Shown: positions 36,569 through 49,900 of the stretch, piece by piece
Numbering within the stretch: position 1 is the first letter of the stretch
Layout of the letters: each line of letters starts with the position of its first letter
NCBI GenBank assembly: GCA_963070105.1
Contig: OY718804.1
Location: 10,052,817-10,116,816 of the forward strand
DNA from: Litomosoides sigmodontis
Taxonomy: Eukaryota; Nematoda; Chromadorea; Rhabditida; Onchocercidae
Direction: 5' to 3'
Length of the DNA stretch: 64,000 nt
Position numbers and translations under genes: made by a program
The notes under the pieces: model-generated
Databases searched by the model: none
What the model saw: only the letters and a program-made list of their open reading frames with translations
Told to the model about the DNA's origin: nothing

Positions 36569-39500
36569 ATAACAATCATCCGGCGACGGTCATTTCTAAG
36601 AAAAGGAAAGCAAAAAGAAAACTGACCGAACATTTTTTTCAGTGCTAAAAGAGGAAGAAGGAAGCAGCGTTTTGTGAATGCGTGGAATTAGTGGAAGGAA
36701 AAACCGGAAAAAATGAAGCTGAGCTACGGTAGTCAATATAAATGTAAATAGCTGAGGTGAGGTGTAACGGTGACAAATTATCGGATATGCATATTTTTTT
36801 CCTCGGACAGTGGCGGCTTATGATTGCTGAAAAAAGCAAATGTCCAGGTGTTGCTGCAACAAAATCCCTCTGTCTTCTTTTTTTCCCCAATTTCTTTCTT
36901 ATTTTATAAAAAATGATTATTGCTGATGCTGAAATGGTTAACTGGCATTTTTGTTGAGTGTAAAATAACTCATTCACCAATTTCATAATTGTAAATGAAT
37001 AAATCAATTGGCGAATTACATCAGTCGAAGTGACCGATATTTTTATGATGAAAAGGGGCGCCGCATTTCGTTGAAATTTCTCCTCCACAGATTTATTACT
37101 ATTATCAGTGTTATCAGCACTATTATTATTGTTATTGTTATTATTGTATTATTATTATTAATGAATCGTAATATGATACTATGCCATAAAGGAGCGCTCA
37201 GTAAACTTTCACGTCATTGGTGTGAGAATTCTCGGAATTAGAAGCAAAGAGAAAAAAAAGGAAGATGCTTCTTGATTGGATAAGCTGATAGCTTATGCTA
37301 AATTATTCGCTGGCAAAGTTTCTCAAATACTTGCTAAATTATGTAATTTTAATTTCAATTTAAGAGGAAAATTAACGCGCACATTGCAAAACGACTTATC
37401 AAATATTTCAATGGAAATTTTTCCGCTAATTTGAAAACATCTAAGCATTGGTGATAAATGAAAGGAGAATGAAACCACCATATGGTGGCAGGAAACATGC
37501 AATGTTTCGTTTCCGAAAATGGAACATTGATTTCTTTTGTTTACCGATCGAAAGCGCCGTAACCATTTGCGCCCAACGTTTTCGTTATTTTTGTTATCAG
37601 TTGAAACATCCCGGATTATACCCTTTCTAGTGTGGATTGTATGTAATCGTCGCAGATAGATAGTTTTATGCGACTGAACTTAACTATTACCGATCACTTT
37701 TACCACCACTCACATCTATCTCTTCAGTGAGTGAAATCGGACACTCAAATTTAAATTATCTGATTATTTCATATTACAATCATTACAAGCATAGTTTAGT
37801 TAACCATGATGAAAGTAAGTAAAACTGAAATAGTAGGAATGAGAACAGATAGGAGTTAGCATGAAATAACGAATAAATTGGTTAATTGAAAATGACGTGA
37901 GAATTGGTACTATTCTATTTTAAATTTCAATTATAAGAGAGATCGTTTGCAAGTTCACTGAGAAAGAGAGCGAGAGACTAATTACCATTGCTCTTCTTTC
38001 TGTTTTACAGTGTTGCGAACAATTTGAATATTTCTAAGTAAAATTTCACTTCTTTGCTTCTTTATAAATAAAAACAAAATTGAAATGTCTGAATTGTTGG
38101 TGTGCTGATAGCCAAGTCCATTTAATCATTGTTAGTATCACAACTGAAATGGGGGAGTAATTGTTAAGGTATAGCTTTTACAGCTAAAAATTAAATTAAT
38201 TGAAAATTAAGGCGTAATCTTGGATCATTAGGCAGGTGAATTTGAAGAGAACCGCACGGATGATTAGAGCACATGCTTATTATGCGCAAAAATTATCAAT
38301 TTAATGATAAATTGGAAATGAGTGTAGGCAGAAATGAAATATGCTAATTAGATTTTAAAAACAATTAGCATTAAGGACATTAGCCTGAAATAGCAATAAA
38401 TTAAAGTTGAAGTAAATTATCGGTTGGACGAATCGCTGTTGGAGTAATTGAAATTTGCTAAAATTTGAGGATTGCTTTCAGGACGGATGGATAATAATTC
38501 CCAAACGTGGAAAGAATTGTGACAATAAGGCAGTGCTGGTGTCTAGCATCCCAGATCTATTTGCATGATAAAGGAGCGATCACACATCACATGTATGTTT
38601 TTATTTTCTAAAATTTCCCATCCACTCACTCACTCCTTCAAAAGACACCTTTTGCGCTCACTTCGGGCGCTTTCCTTATATTTGCGCCAGCATAAGCAAG
38701 GTTTCCCAAAAATTATTTTTAAATGGAAGATTAGTGACATAACAACGGAAGTGTGTTCCGAAGCGATCGTTTCTCCGTCCGTTCACACTTTTATTGTTAT
38801 TAATTGCTTTGTAATTATTTAATAGAAATTAATAAATCAATTCAAACTAGTGCACAATGATTACTCACTGAATTGTTCCATCTATTCTTTTGGATAAAAC
38901 TGAATTTTGGAAACTTGAAAATGCAAGAATGCATTGATGAATTTGGAGAAGCGGCATATGTTTGAGGTATTTACTTATTTTTTAGATGGATTAATGAATG
39001 TGAGTGATATCAAATGCTTCCATTCAACTCTGCAAAATTATTCGAATTTTAACAAATACAATTTTTTGTTCTGAAAGATATGAGAGTGTCGAAAGCTTTA
39101 GTTCTACCTAATCGATCGGTTCATTTCAATTAATACAGTTAGGGAAGAAGATGAGGTAGGAAGAAGTGAAATGAAATAAAAGGTGTGAGCGTTGCATCAT
39201 AAATTTTATGAAATAAATTACATATGCGATGTGAGGTCATTGAAGATAATTAATTTCGCATTCTTCCAACAATATCAGTACGTCCTTATCTTCCTTTATC
39301 ACACAAACTTATGTAAAACAAACAAAGTGAAGCGAATTTTCAAACCCATTCATTCGATCAATCAAATGCTTTGTCGTATACTTTGAAATTTTTCGTTTTT
39401 CCCGTCTGAACGGCTCCATTTGATGTTTGCGTGGAAAAATATTAATTAAAATTTGAGGGAATTTAAGTTGCAAATGGATCAATCCGATTGATATCACAAT

Positions 39501-40288
39501 TGTTTGCTTCCCCCGATATCTCATCATACCACATCTAACTGCAACGTTTACTCGATCAGCTTGTATGATAAACTGAAATGAAATTTAACACTGCTAATTG
39601 CACCTATCAGTTACTCATTTCCCCTCCGTTTTATGCCAAAAATCAATTTTTGAATTAAATTCAAAATCAACAGTAACTGTTTTTTTCGTTGTTAATATTG
39701 AATTTGAAACGAGTGAATTTGAAGTAGTACTTTTATATTTCAGAAAAAAAGTTACAATCCGAAATTTTATATTCCTTTTTAATTTGGATGTGAAATCTAA
39801 TTGTCTCTATCAATCTTTCGAATATAATTTGTCACATTTCTTCCTGTCAAATCAAAATTTCGAAATTATTTCTGTGAAATACTTTTTTGCTTATTGTAAT
39901 ACGGTGAAGTGGAAAATTTTCATTTTTTATTTCATTTAAACGAACAACAACAAAAGCACAAAGTTTTCAGCTTTCAATAATCGAATAGAATTCAACGAAA
40001 AAAAATTGGCATAAGAGTGATTATCGATTGAATGAAACTAATTAATTATGCAATTAAAATGTCAAGTAAATAAGTATTTAATACAAAATTACCTCACAAA
40101 TATTGGTGAGGTAATTCAAGATAATAAATAATTTTACATAAAATAATGTCTGAAAATCTACCATCGCCTTTTTTTGTTACTGTAAAAGTTTTAGATTGAA
40201 ATTTAACGGCTTCAGTGGACGTGTGCCGAAAGAAATTTCTAGTAGATTTATAATAGGATAGATATCAGGTGGTACTATCACCGAATGA
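36569..40288. other. Gene-free stretch upstream of the SBSPON-like gene
   Basis: About 3.7 kb. It holds the SBSPON-like promoter side, a degenerate ATT/GTT triplet tract near 37090-37161 that fakes an isoleucine-rich frame, and at the left-facing end the 3' UTR of the next minus-strand gene with a perfect stem-loop (40087-40116). Confidence 0.6.
40087..40116. promoter_or_regulatory. Perfect 11-bp stem, 8-nt loop inverted repeat
   Basis: AATTACCTCAC and GTGAGGTAATT flank the loop AAATATTG. It lies about 170 nt beyond the stop codon of the minus-strand membrane-protein gene, probably inside its 3' UTR. Function not known. Confidence 0.6.
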
Positions 40289-42282
40289 TCAGACTGATCC
40301 TAAACCGCTATCATGAAGTTCGGTGCCGAACGAAGAGGTTGGCGAAGTCTTCCGACAGTCCGATCGAGCTAATGCTAGCAGGTCAGCTATTGGAGCGGTC
40401 AGTGAGTGTGAAATTGGCGTGAATTCATTTTTAGTGTTAAAATTTCGGTGCGACACTGATCGCTGATGCATCGTTGCTGGCAATTGTGCTTGCTCCAATG
40501 GCAAATCATACCTGAAGTTATCAGGAAGTGAGCTGACAAGTTCTCGAGATATGACAGAAGTAAGCGATTGGAAGGTAGCAGTGAAGTGATACCTTGAATC
40601 ATCATCGTCACATGCACGTAGCAGACGTGCAACATTTGATCGTTCCGGATTTAGGGAATGTTTTGACGTGGACACACTTAACTGATGTTTTTGTTGCAGA
40701 AATGCAATTAACAAACAGGCAAATCCGGTTGTTAAAATAACCGTAAACGCTGAGAGAATTATCACGACGTACAGGAATTGCCGGTTGCCGCTGAGACGAT
40801 GTAGGAAATCGCTACTCATTTCCGGATCGGAATACTGAAATTTCAGACAAAACTGTCATGGGATATTATTAACACTAATAATTAGCATAATTTCATTACT
40901 TTAACATCCATATTAACTTCATAATGGAATTAGTTGTGGAAATGACCTGCTCAACGACAGCGATACTGTGATGCTCAGTACAGGTCGGACAACGATCGTA
41001 CTTTTGCATAGCAAGCGAAGCATTGAAGCATTTCCCTTTCAAGTGCATAACAACTTTGCCAGCACTCGAGTGCTGGACCTTCGTCGAACGCTCGAAATGA
41101 CCGCTCTGTGAAATAAGAAATAGTTGTAATTTGATGAATGGAACTACAGAAGTTGCATCAGCGATGAAAAGTATTGAAAGGGAAATTTTTAATTTCAGCT
41201 TTACAGTGGTACTGTACCTGATCGTAATCATTGAAGATGTGCCTTAAAGGAGTGGCGTCGCATATCCTCGGGAAGCCGTAGGTCGGGTCCAACCCGGTCA
41301 CTTCGCATTTCAGCGCAATATCGCTAGCACTTCGCGATGTCCAATGTGATATGAACAAATTTGACGTTTCCCGAAAATGAAGACAAAGAGGGAAAAATAA
41401 ATTCCGGAAAACTGTTAAAGAGAGGAGAGAAGAGAAAGTGCGAGAGAATGAAGAATTTCACGGTACATTTGCAAATGAATAATAGTACGCTGGAAATAAG
41501 GATTATTTCTCATTTTTGGTACATAATTTCTTTATGTAAAATTAATTAATTAGGAAAATTTCAGGTCCGTTTTTATGGCAAAATAAAATTAACAAGTAAT
41601 AATAGTAAAACGACGAGTGCCGCAGATAGATTGTCCTCTGTCTGTTAATGATTAAGGTCAGCTGAGCATATCGAGAATGATTATGGTTTGAAATGGGTGG
41701 AAAATTCACGTTTATCTGATAATTTAAAATCCTTCAAAATACTTATATTTAGGTTTCATCGTCCGTCAAAATACAAAATACTTGCGATTACTTATTTTTT
41801 CGGACGTCTTAATAAGAAACAAAGTAAACGAGTTAACTTTCTACTTTGTTGCACTTTAACAGGTCTTCTGAGGAATTGCTATCTTCACGTGGTAAGACGG
41901 AACTTTCAGGACTTCCTAAATACAGGTGGGCACTGAAGCTTCATGTAATCCGTGCTAAGCTATGAGCTTCCGCACTGGAAATATTGAATTGTTGAAATGT
42001 AAGCCAAATAATGGGCAAAATATTCACCTCAGCTAATTTGAATGTGATAGGCCAGCTAATTAGATTAGCTTCATTGTTGGCGGTGTTCATTTTGGTTACT
42101 TGAAATCGCGGTTCAGCACAACCAGCAGCGGTAAGACATCCCTTCCGCCACTCGATGTTTAATACATCCGCAACTAACCAGTAGGAATCGGGATGATCGT
42201 CCAGCAAACTCTCTGCTGTTGCCGGTTGGGTCATTCCATCGATTGAAATGACCACCAGAAGTGCGACGTAACAGCGATTCAT
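40289..42282 (-). CDS. Single-pass membrane protein, paralogue A, family not recognised
   Basis: Four minus-strand exons: 42028-42282, 41218-~41370, 40947-41105 and 40289-40834, ~370 residues. Features in order: signal peptide MNRCYVALLVVISIDGM; GCLTAAGC (C49, C55); SWPI (76-79); FISHW and DPTYGFPRICD in exon 2; KCFNA and a CPTC pair in exon 3; one transmembrane helix at about residues 209-236; then a ~130-residue cytoplasmic tail rich in Ser/Thr/Arg ending DSGLGSV. The gene at 51158-53541 has the same domain order and intron positions. Together they define a type I membrane protein with a cysteine-containing ectodomain. I do not recognise the family and assign no function. Odd point: no AG precedes exon 2 in the required place. 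The only in-phase, acceptor-like site reads CATTTTCGG at 41371-41373. This may be a sequencing error, a non-canonical site or damage to the gene. Confidence 0.75.
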
Positions 42283-43942
42283 TTACTTCTGCTTTTTCCT
42301 TCACTCATTTTTCCAATCACTTGACTCATCCGCTTTTGCCGGGATATTTCTGAAAGCAATTCCGGCAGTGCTCAGGAAAGAGAATTTAATAATTAATAGC
42401 CAAAAAAGTACTGAAATATCAAAAAATTGTCAATAAGATATAATTTAAAATTTAATTGAAATTAAAGTGACACGATTTAAGGAATTTGCAAACGTCCCTA
42501 AATTAACAATGAAAAATGAGAATGTAATGGTGCCGCCACAATTCATTTCAACAATTTTCACTTGTTTTTATAATTACAATTTGAAAAAGCTATGATCAAT
42601 TTAAAATAATAAAATCAGATTTCTAGCGATTCAGTCAATATTTCGATGATCGAACAAATAAGCTACCTATTTCATTTTTTTGACAAGAAAAAATTTGAGG
42701 GAAAATGAGAAATGTAAAATTTATTGACCAAAGTCTTTTGAAATTGAATGAGAGAAAAAAACGAAGTTATTCTCTCTTTCGGAAACAATTTTTTCATTTC
42801 AAATTGGATGCAATTTTATTGGATTGAATTTAATATATTTCGTGCTTTCCTAAATTTTCAATTAATTTAGCAAAAGAAAAAAAAGAGTGAAGACGTCAAT
42901 CAATCGAAATTTCATTTTTTAAGAAAACGTTGCTTTAAGAAATGCATTTGTGTGTACTTCGAAAATAAAAATTAATTACTGCTAATGTGATGAAATTTGC
43001 AAATTTGAAATCAGGCAAATTGATTTTTATGAAGTTTTTCTATTTTTTTAGAAATAACGAAAAATAATTGATAAATCTTAAATGTAAAATATTAGACAAA
43101 GAAGGATGCATTGTTTTTTTTCTTTTAGAGCGCTATTATTAAAATAAAATTTAAATAATTTCCGGAATTTCACGTAAGCAAGGAGTTTCTCGTAGACGTA
43201 TACAACAGAACAGTGATATGTGTGGAATATGTATGGAAACGGAAAATAATAGCTCAATAATTAAAATATCCAATTTAAACTGTAAACTTTAAAATAACTC
43301 ATTTAAATTGAGGGCGAGAATTTGTAGTAAATAAAGGAAATTTAAAGAATTATTGATTGCTTTCAAAATTCCATGTTGTAAATGTATAAATTAAGGAAGA
43401 CATCTAGAGAAAATACGACTTTTGCAGATATAATTTAAGTTGACAGAAATTTAAGTCTTAAAATTTTCTCGACTAATACGCACACTTCAAGTGTTCCATT
43501 AGTGGCAATGTTCTGATTGAATTTTGAACTTTAATTTTTTTCACAAGAAATGCAAGGAAAAGAAAAAAGGTGCAAGTGGATTGATAATGTTGTAATCCCT
43601 TATATCCGGATCATCCGGAATCCGGAGCTTGAAACCAAAACCGAAATCCTCTCATCAAGTACTGAATAATAGCATTAAAAGAGCAGAATGAAACAATTTA
43701 TTTTCAGCAGTACTAAAAGTGCTCGAAGAAGGAATTATCAATGAAAACTGAATGCAAGCGCTTTACTGAATTTTCCGATTTCTGAATCCGGCAAGAAAAC
43801 AGAGAGACTAAGTCCTTCAACTGCAAGATAATATTGGGTTAAAATACGTCGAGTACATAAAATGTGGAAAGAATGAAATTGCTCAGCAAAGTATGAAATT
43901 AAAAAACAGCACTAATTCAATACGCTTCATTAATTACAGAAT

Positions 43943-43981
43943 TTAACTTAACTTTTTAACTTAGCTAAAACGTTAAGTTAA
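43943..43981. repeat. Inverted repeat, 10-bp arms, 19-nt loop
   Basis: TTAACTTAAC at 43943-43952 and its exact reverse complement GTTAAGTTAA at 43972-43981. Confidence 0.85.
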
Positions 43982-45283
43982 CTTGACATCCGATAGCTAA
44001 CCACCCAAACGCGGCTTCCTTTTAATTCACAAGTTAGCTTCACCTATCACTGCAATGCATGCAAATTAGACGTGTCAATATGTGGATGATAATTTCCACT
44101 ACAACGCATTGCTAATTGTTCCTTACCATACCTGCGCAACTGTCGCAGTCATTTCCATACGACTTATTTGCGCTCAATTCAACAAACGCAACAAATGCAA
44201 ATATTGTGCAATTCCTATCAAAGGTAATGGTGTAAATGAAGCGTGAAATGTGTAAAAATTTAAATGAATTTTTGATCTCTTTTTTCTTGCATTTTTGAAG
44301 GCTGAAGAAATAATCGCAAAATGAGTAAGAATTTATGGTAGAAATTAATTTCTCTAATTAATTCACACTTCTTCGCTGACTTACGCTTTCTTGGCTGGCA
44401 AATCAAGAATATGTAATCATTCTTGGTCAGTTTTAAAATACTGAAATAACACAACGAAATCATTGATATTCCTTTCTAAAGAATTTCCTTTTTTTTTTTA
44501 ATTTTCTTTCAATCTTACGACAAATCAAAGTAAGTGAGCTACTTACTTAATAGATCAAGCAAAAACGTATGGTTCATAATTAGCATAAAAATTGGAAGAA
44601 TTGCCAGTGAAAGCACCGTTGAGGACTATGACATGTTAATAATAGTCTATTGATTGGATTTTAATTAGACTATTTAACTGGAAAAAATGGTTCTATGAAA
44701 AGGAGGATGCTTTATCCTAGTGAAGCCTACTACTACTTCCCCCATTGTAGATCTTATGCTTATCACTTTCATGGATTACTGCAACGATCAATGCCAAACA
44801 CGCATGTTTTGTCATAGCAATGATAAATTCAAGTAATTAAATCAAAGATTAATTTCTGAATTTCTACCAGACTAGCCTCAACTGGACGATTGGGCGCTAT
44901 TTATCTCTCGAAAATTCAATGTGAAATTATTTGATGGATTGCATATGAAGTGAAATGAGCAAATATTTGACAACAATAGCAACATGGACGATGTTACCCG
45001 TCCATTATTGTATCTCGAGATTCCCAATTTTGATAAGCGATCGCGTGATCACCGCTCTGATGGATTACTTTTACACTTTGCGCAATTTGGATCAGACAAC
45101 CACTAGTCGACGTGATAAACACCGTAATACGTAATCATGGAAAATCTCTGATTGATTTTTCTGCATGAAGTGATCAATCATCACGCCGTTGCAAAACGTC
45201 ACTTTACATTTGAACTATGAACAGCTGAGCAGTGCACATTTAACTCCTCAGTCCAATTTTCTACTATTTACAAAAGTACTGTA

Positions 45284-45302
45284 TGAGAGAGAGAGAGAGA
45301 GA
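45284..45302. repeat. GA microsatellite
   Basis: About 19 bp of GA repeat. Confidence 0.85.
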
Positions 45303-45724
45303 AGTGAGGAATTTAGGTGCAGCACTCAACTTTGCCGCACACAGCTAATTATCATTTCCACATGAAGGATTGCTAATTTTTTACGTGTCCAATCTCGTTT
45401 CATCTCACGTCGCTGTTGAAATGACACGTGAAACATATTCACCCTGTTAACTTCGCCAGCGCTTATGACTTATCAAAGAAATAATTACTAAGTATGGGAG
45501 ATGCTTGCTATATCTGAATAAACATTCCACACGTAAGTACTACTAATTACAAGTAGTAATCGATTTCTCATCCAATCAGACAGCTCCTCAAACTTTGGCT
45601 GTCAGTTCAAAACTCTTCCCTCTCGAGGAAGCACGAGGGAAGTAGACTTACGATAATGAAGAAAAAAGCACCGCAAATATCAGAAATACTCTTAATCGCT
45701 TTACATCGATCAACTAAAGCTTCT

Positions 45725-45782
45725 GAATACCCTTAGGCTTATACGATACTTTCGAGTAGCCTTAGGCCTATCTGATGCTTTT
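45725..45782. repeat. 29-bp imperfect tandem duplication, with part of a third copy
   Basis: Copies 45725-45753 and 45754-45782 share the GARTA..CTTAGGC core. A third copy starts GAGTAGCCT at 45783 and decays. Confidence 0.8.
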
Positions 45783-46177
45783 GAGTAGCCTCAAACATTT
45801 GTGGCCTCAAAAATGCAACACCTCTCTATCTCTCTCGTCTTGCTATCTCTAGCTTGCATGTGAACTGAATTGCTTTATTCCTAAAGAATAGGCCCAATCA
45901 AAATTTTCAATCGCACGAACTCGCCAGTTAAGCTAACTTATTTTTCCTTATTAGTCCAAACATTTGATTATTTTTTTCAAAAAAAAAATGCATCCTTTAA
46001 GAAGAAGGGCGGAAGAAGGCTTACAAAGAGACACTAAAATTTGCTAAGTAAGCTACTTAGAAGTTGAAAGATAAGCTTTGTTAAGTGGTTTTCTTTAATG
46101 TGCAGATTCTCTCCTAACTATCCGATCACATTAACAAATCTCTCGAATTTCCTTTCGTCTTTCAACTTAGCATTCTA

Positions 46178-46224
46178 CCTCTCTCTCTTCCTCTCTCTCT
46201 CTCTCTCTCTCTTCCTCGCTCTCT
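46178..46224. repeat. CT microsatellite
   Basis: About 47 bp of CT repeat with TTCC interruptions. Confidence 0.9.
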
Positions 46225-46960
46225 AAAATTTTCCGAAATATTTTGTTGATTATTTGTATGAAAATTTTTTACAAGTATTTCGTACTTCAGCCAGCTATTC
46301 ATTAGATACTCTCTTTTCACACAATGACGAATGAAAGGCGTTCTTTTTGCTCTTCCAAATTTCAAAAATTTAATTTACCAAATAGAAGGATTTTTATTAT
46401 TCGAAATTATTTTCTACTAAATCTCTCGCCAAAACAAAGCGGAAAGAAATAAACAAATTGAGTTAGCATTGCAATAAAATAAAAAATTAGTTAAATTTTA
46501 ACATAAATAAAATAATAGCTTCTTAGAAGTTTAAGCATTGAAGTGAATCTTGCCAAAAATTGAAAATAATAATTAGAAAAAAAATAAAAAATTGGAAATT
46601 GTTACATTAAAATTAAAAATTTATATAAATAATTAACGAATTGATGTTTGTTGCTAAACAAACAGCTAAGTGATAATTTACATTTAATAAATTTATCTCT
46701 GATGAAATTATTTCGCAAATATTTCATTCTCACCTCATTGATTCTTAATTAAATTGAAAATTTCAGCAGTCAAACAATCCCCATTAACTAGCTGTTTTAA
46801 TCCTGTTGAAAGGATTTCCTCGTCAATTATGATGCCAAGTCATCACAGCTACAACTATAATTTATCGAAATAATAAAATCAATCAACGTGATCTCCGAGC
46901 CGTGAAACTTCTGATCAATCAATAATAAACACTTAACGAAGACAAATGCAATATTGAAAA

Positions 46961-46988
46961 CGTAACGTAACGTAACGTAACGTCGTAA
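46961..46988. repeat. (CGTAA)n pentanucleotide array
   Basis: Four perfect CGTAA units followed by CGT and one more CGTAA. Confidence 0.9.
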
Positions 46989-49900
46989 TGTATAATTCAG
47001 AATGATTCGACGTTCAACGTAAATGTAGGTTTTCTTGTCTGAAAACTTTCATAACATTTGTAAGCGGAAGGTGCGAAGAAGAAAAGGAAGGAATGCGAAA
47101 TTTTCAAAATTGCCTCAATGGAAGTTGAAGGGACGATTGAAATTGACAATTAGAAGTGACAATTCAAAGTTTATTGTCTGCAAGGTCAAATGCCTCATCC
47201 TAATGGATGTGAGCAAATGTGCAATGAGTAAGACTTTATGAAAATTTGAAATTTAGTAGTGAAAGCTGGATGAAATTTGCTCATTCTACTCTGCCAAATG
47301 TAGTGGACAGGAAGTTTTAATGACGAATAGTGAAATTCAATCAGTGTGATTAAGGAAAGGAAAAAAAATGAAATTCGCAATGAGCGCTTATCGGAGCGAT
47401 AATGATAATGAAGGAAGGTTTCTTCACGTGGTTGATTGCTGAGATATAAGTGACCAAGTAAAGCTAGCAGAAAGGAAGGCTTCGAATTTTAGGCGGCCGA
47501 TGAAAGAGCTATGGGACTGCGATGCGATCAGTGCTTTCGATAATGAAGTAATTCATTGGAAATTTATGGGAGGAGGAAGCAGTTAAGCAGTCTCACCTCG
47601 CATTTCTCAGTTAAAATTCCTTCTCAAAAGTGATTATTTTTGTTTAATTAGAGCTACGCTACTGTAAGTGGCGCAAAATCCAATTTCACAAACCTCAAAT
47701 AGCGAAGTGAAATAAAAGTGCTACAAAAGTCAGCAGGAAAGTGTCGCCTTAATGAAAGGCAATCGTTTAGGAGCTTTCGTAATAAAATTACAATTTTCAT
47801 TTCATTTCACAAGTAATCGAATACTTTCATCACTTTGAGGCTTTCATCACGGGTACAATTTGCATATTCAGTTGTCTTTCACAAGGCTAACCAACTAAAG
47901 CAAACACTTCATTTCATTGGTGGAAGGAGTGTTTCGTAAGTGGAATTAGCCATCGGATATTAGTAGATGGACTGACCGAGCAAGAAGCTCTCCAACCGGT
48001 CAACCCATGCAGTCTGTAAACAGCGACCTAAACAACGCCACATCAATCGCTAGCCTTTTTTCCAACCCATCCCTCTTGCGAGACGGCACTTATGATGAGG
48101 ACAGCGGTCAGCGATCATTATCAACAACATATTTGTGATCCGTTGATTTGAGAATGAGAAAGTGAGGTGAAGTGAGTTAGTGGTGCGGTGCGGTTGATCA
48201 GCTGATAGTATCTATGCTTGTCGAAAGCCTTTCACATAAATTAAGCAACCGAAGGTTGCAGAAATCAAAATTCACTTGCAATTTCAACAATTTCCTTTTG
48301 GCGCAAAAGTCATTTGCTGTAATTTTGGAGAGGTCAGTTTCCATTGCGAACTGATAAAATATTAATTACTTCTTAAATGGCAATGGGAAACTTCACGGTC
48401 TTTCACGCCTTTCAACTATTAGACGTAAAATGTACAAAATGGTCGTAATGGGCACCTTCTAAAATGGTAGAAGAAATTAAATCAAAGAAAAATGCAAATT
48501 TTTTTTCCTTCCTTCTTAGCGCTGCAACAACTAATTAGCGGGCGCATTTTCAATAATTAGTAAGACGTTGAAAGATTTCCACTATTTCAGAAGAAGTGAG
48601 ACAGAGAAGTTGAAAAATGATGAATACTTATAGAACGAAGTAATCTCTTGAAAGTAAGAACAGTTGCAAAAGTACGAGGATGGCACCTTCTTCATCAGCC
48701 TATTCAATTCGCTTAGCTCTTTTTTGTTTTAAAATGCTCGAGGACTGAAGGGCTTGTTCCGTACTATAAGGAGGTAGTAGTAGAAGAGAGGTCAGTAGTG
48801 GTCGTTAATTGAAGTTAATTGTGCTCAATAGGTTTAGCTTCCTTTTTACCGATCGTTGAAGCAGCCCTTACAATTTGCTTAAATTAAAGAAAGCGTTTCT
48901 GCCTCAAACTTTTTCTCTTCTATCTTTTACACTTCGAATTGCAAGTCTGAATTTCACTTCCTGCAACAAATGTGAAATTTTTCATAATTGCAATAAATTG
49001 TTTAATTCCTAGAAAAGTGCTGTACTGTAAGTAAGCCTAATTATTCGTATTAATTAATAGAAACGTATTAGATTTTAAATAAATAAAAAAAAGGATGGAT
49101 TAATTTGAGAAAAGATTTCAAAGTTTTCAATTTTTATAAAAATTTTTGCAATTTGAAATATATTTAATCTGAAATTTTTTCCAATTTTTTGTTCGAGTAT
49201 AATTTGCATATTTAATGAACTAACTGAAACCAATGAGATAAAGCAAAAAAAAAGGCAGAAATGCAGTGACGAATGAATTCTCAATCTTTCTGTCTTTTTA
49301 TTTATACAGAAAAAGAGAGTGAGGGAGAGAGGCTTAACAGATTAAATTTTATGCGAAATTCGGTCAAAATGAAAGTCACTTTTGCATATGCTAATTTAAA
49401 AAGGCTAATTTCTCATTCGATGTCTTAATGGGTACAATTTTCCATGGCTCAATTGAATGTGTAATAATAGGACAAGTGTATTGTTGCGCCATTTGCACCA
49501 CAACAATTACCGCCGCCTTTTGTGAAAGAGGGGATGGGATCGATTCGTCGTTAACAGTACTGATATGCAAATGAATTATCAGCTAATTCATAGGTTGTCT
49601 GATTGAATTTTCCACCCCATAATTGTAATCGGTCACTTCGTAATGCATTACTACAATTGCTATTTTTCACGTTTTTTCTTCTCATGCAATATTTTTAAAA
49701 ATGTTTCCTTCTTCGTTCCTCAAAATTTCTGAAATATTTTAAGCTTTAATTTAAATGAGAAAAAAGTTAAATTTTGAATTTTTTTCTTGTCATTTTATAA
49801 GATTAGCAAGTTGTAAAAGTGTTATAAGGGAAAACGAAATTTACAAATTTCTGTCCTTTTGATAAGTTTACATAAAATGAATGTGAGGGAATTGGTCATC

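Noticed and set aside
36645..37088. 147-codon minus-strand frame upstream of the SBSPON-like gene
   Set aside because: Low-complexity AT-rich translation without motif or splice context. Frames of this size arise by chance here.
37008..37241. Open frame with an isoleucine/valine-rich membrane-like segment
   Set aside because: The hydrophobic stretch is produced by an ATT/GTT triplet tract, and no splice partners or family signal were found.
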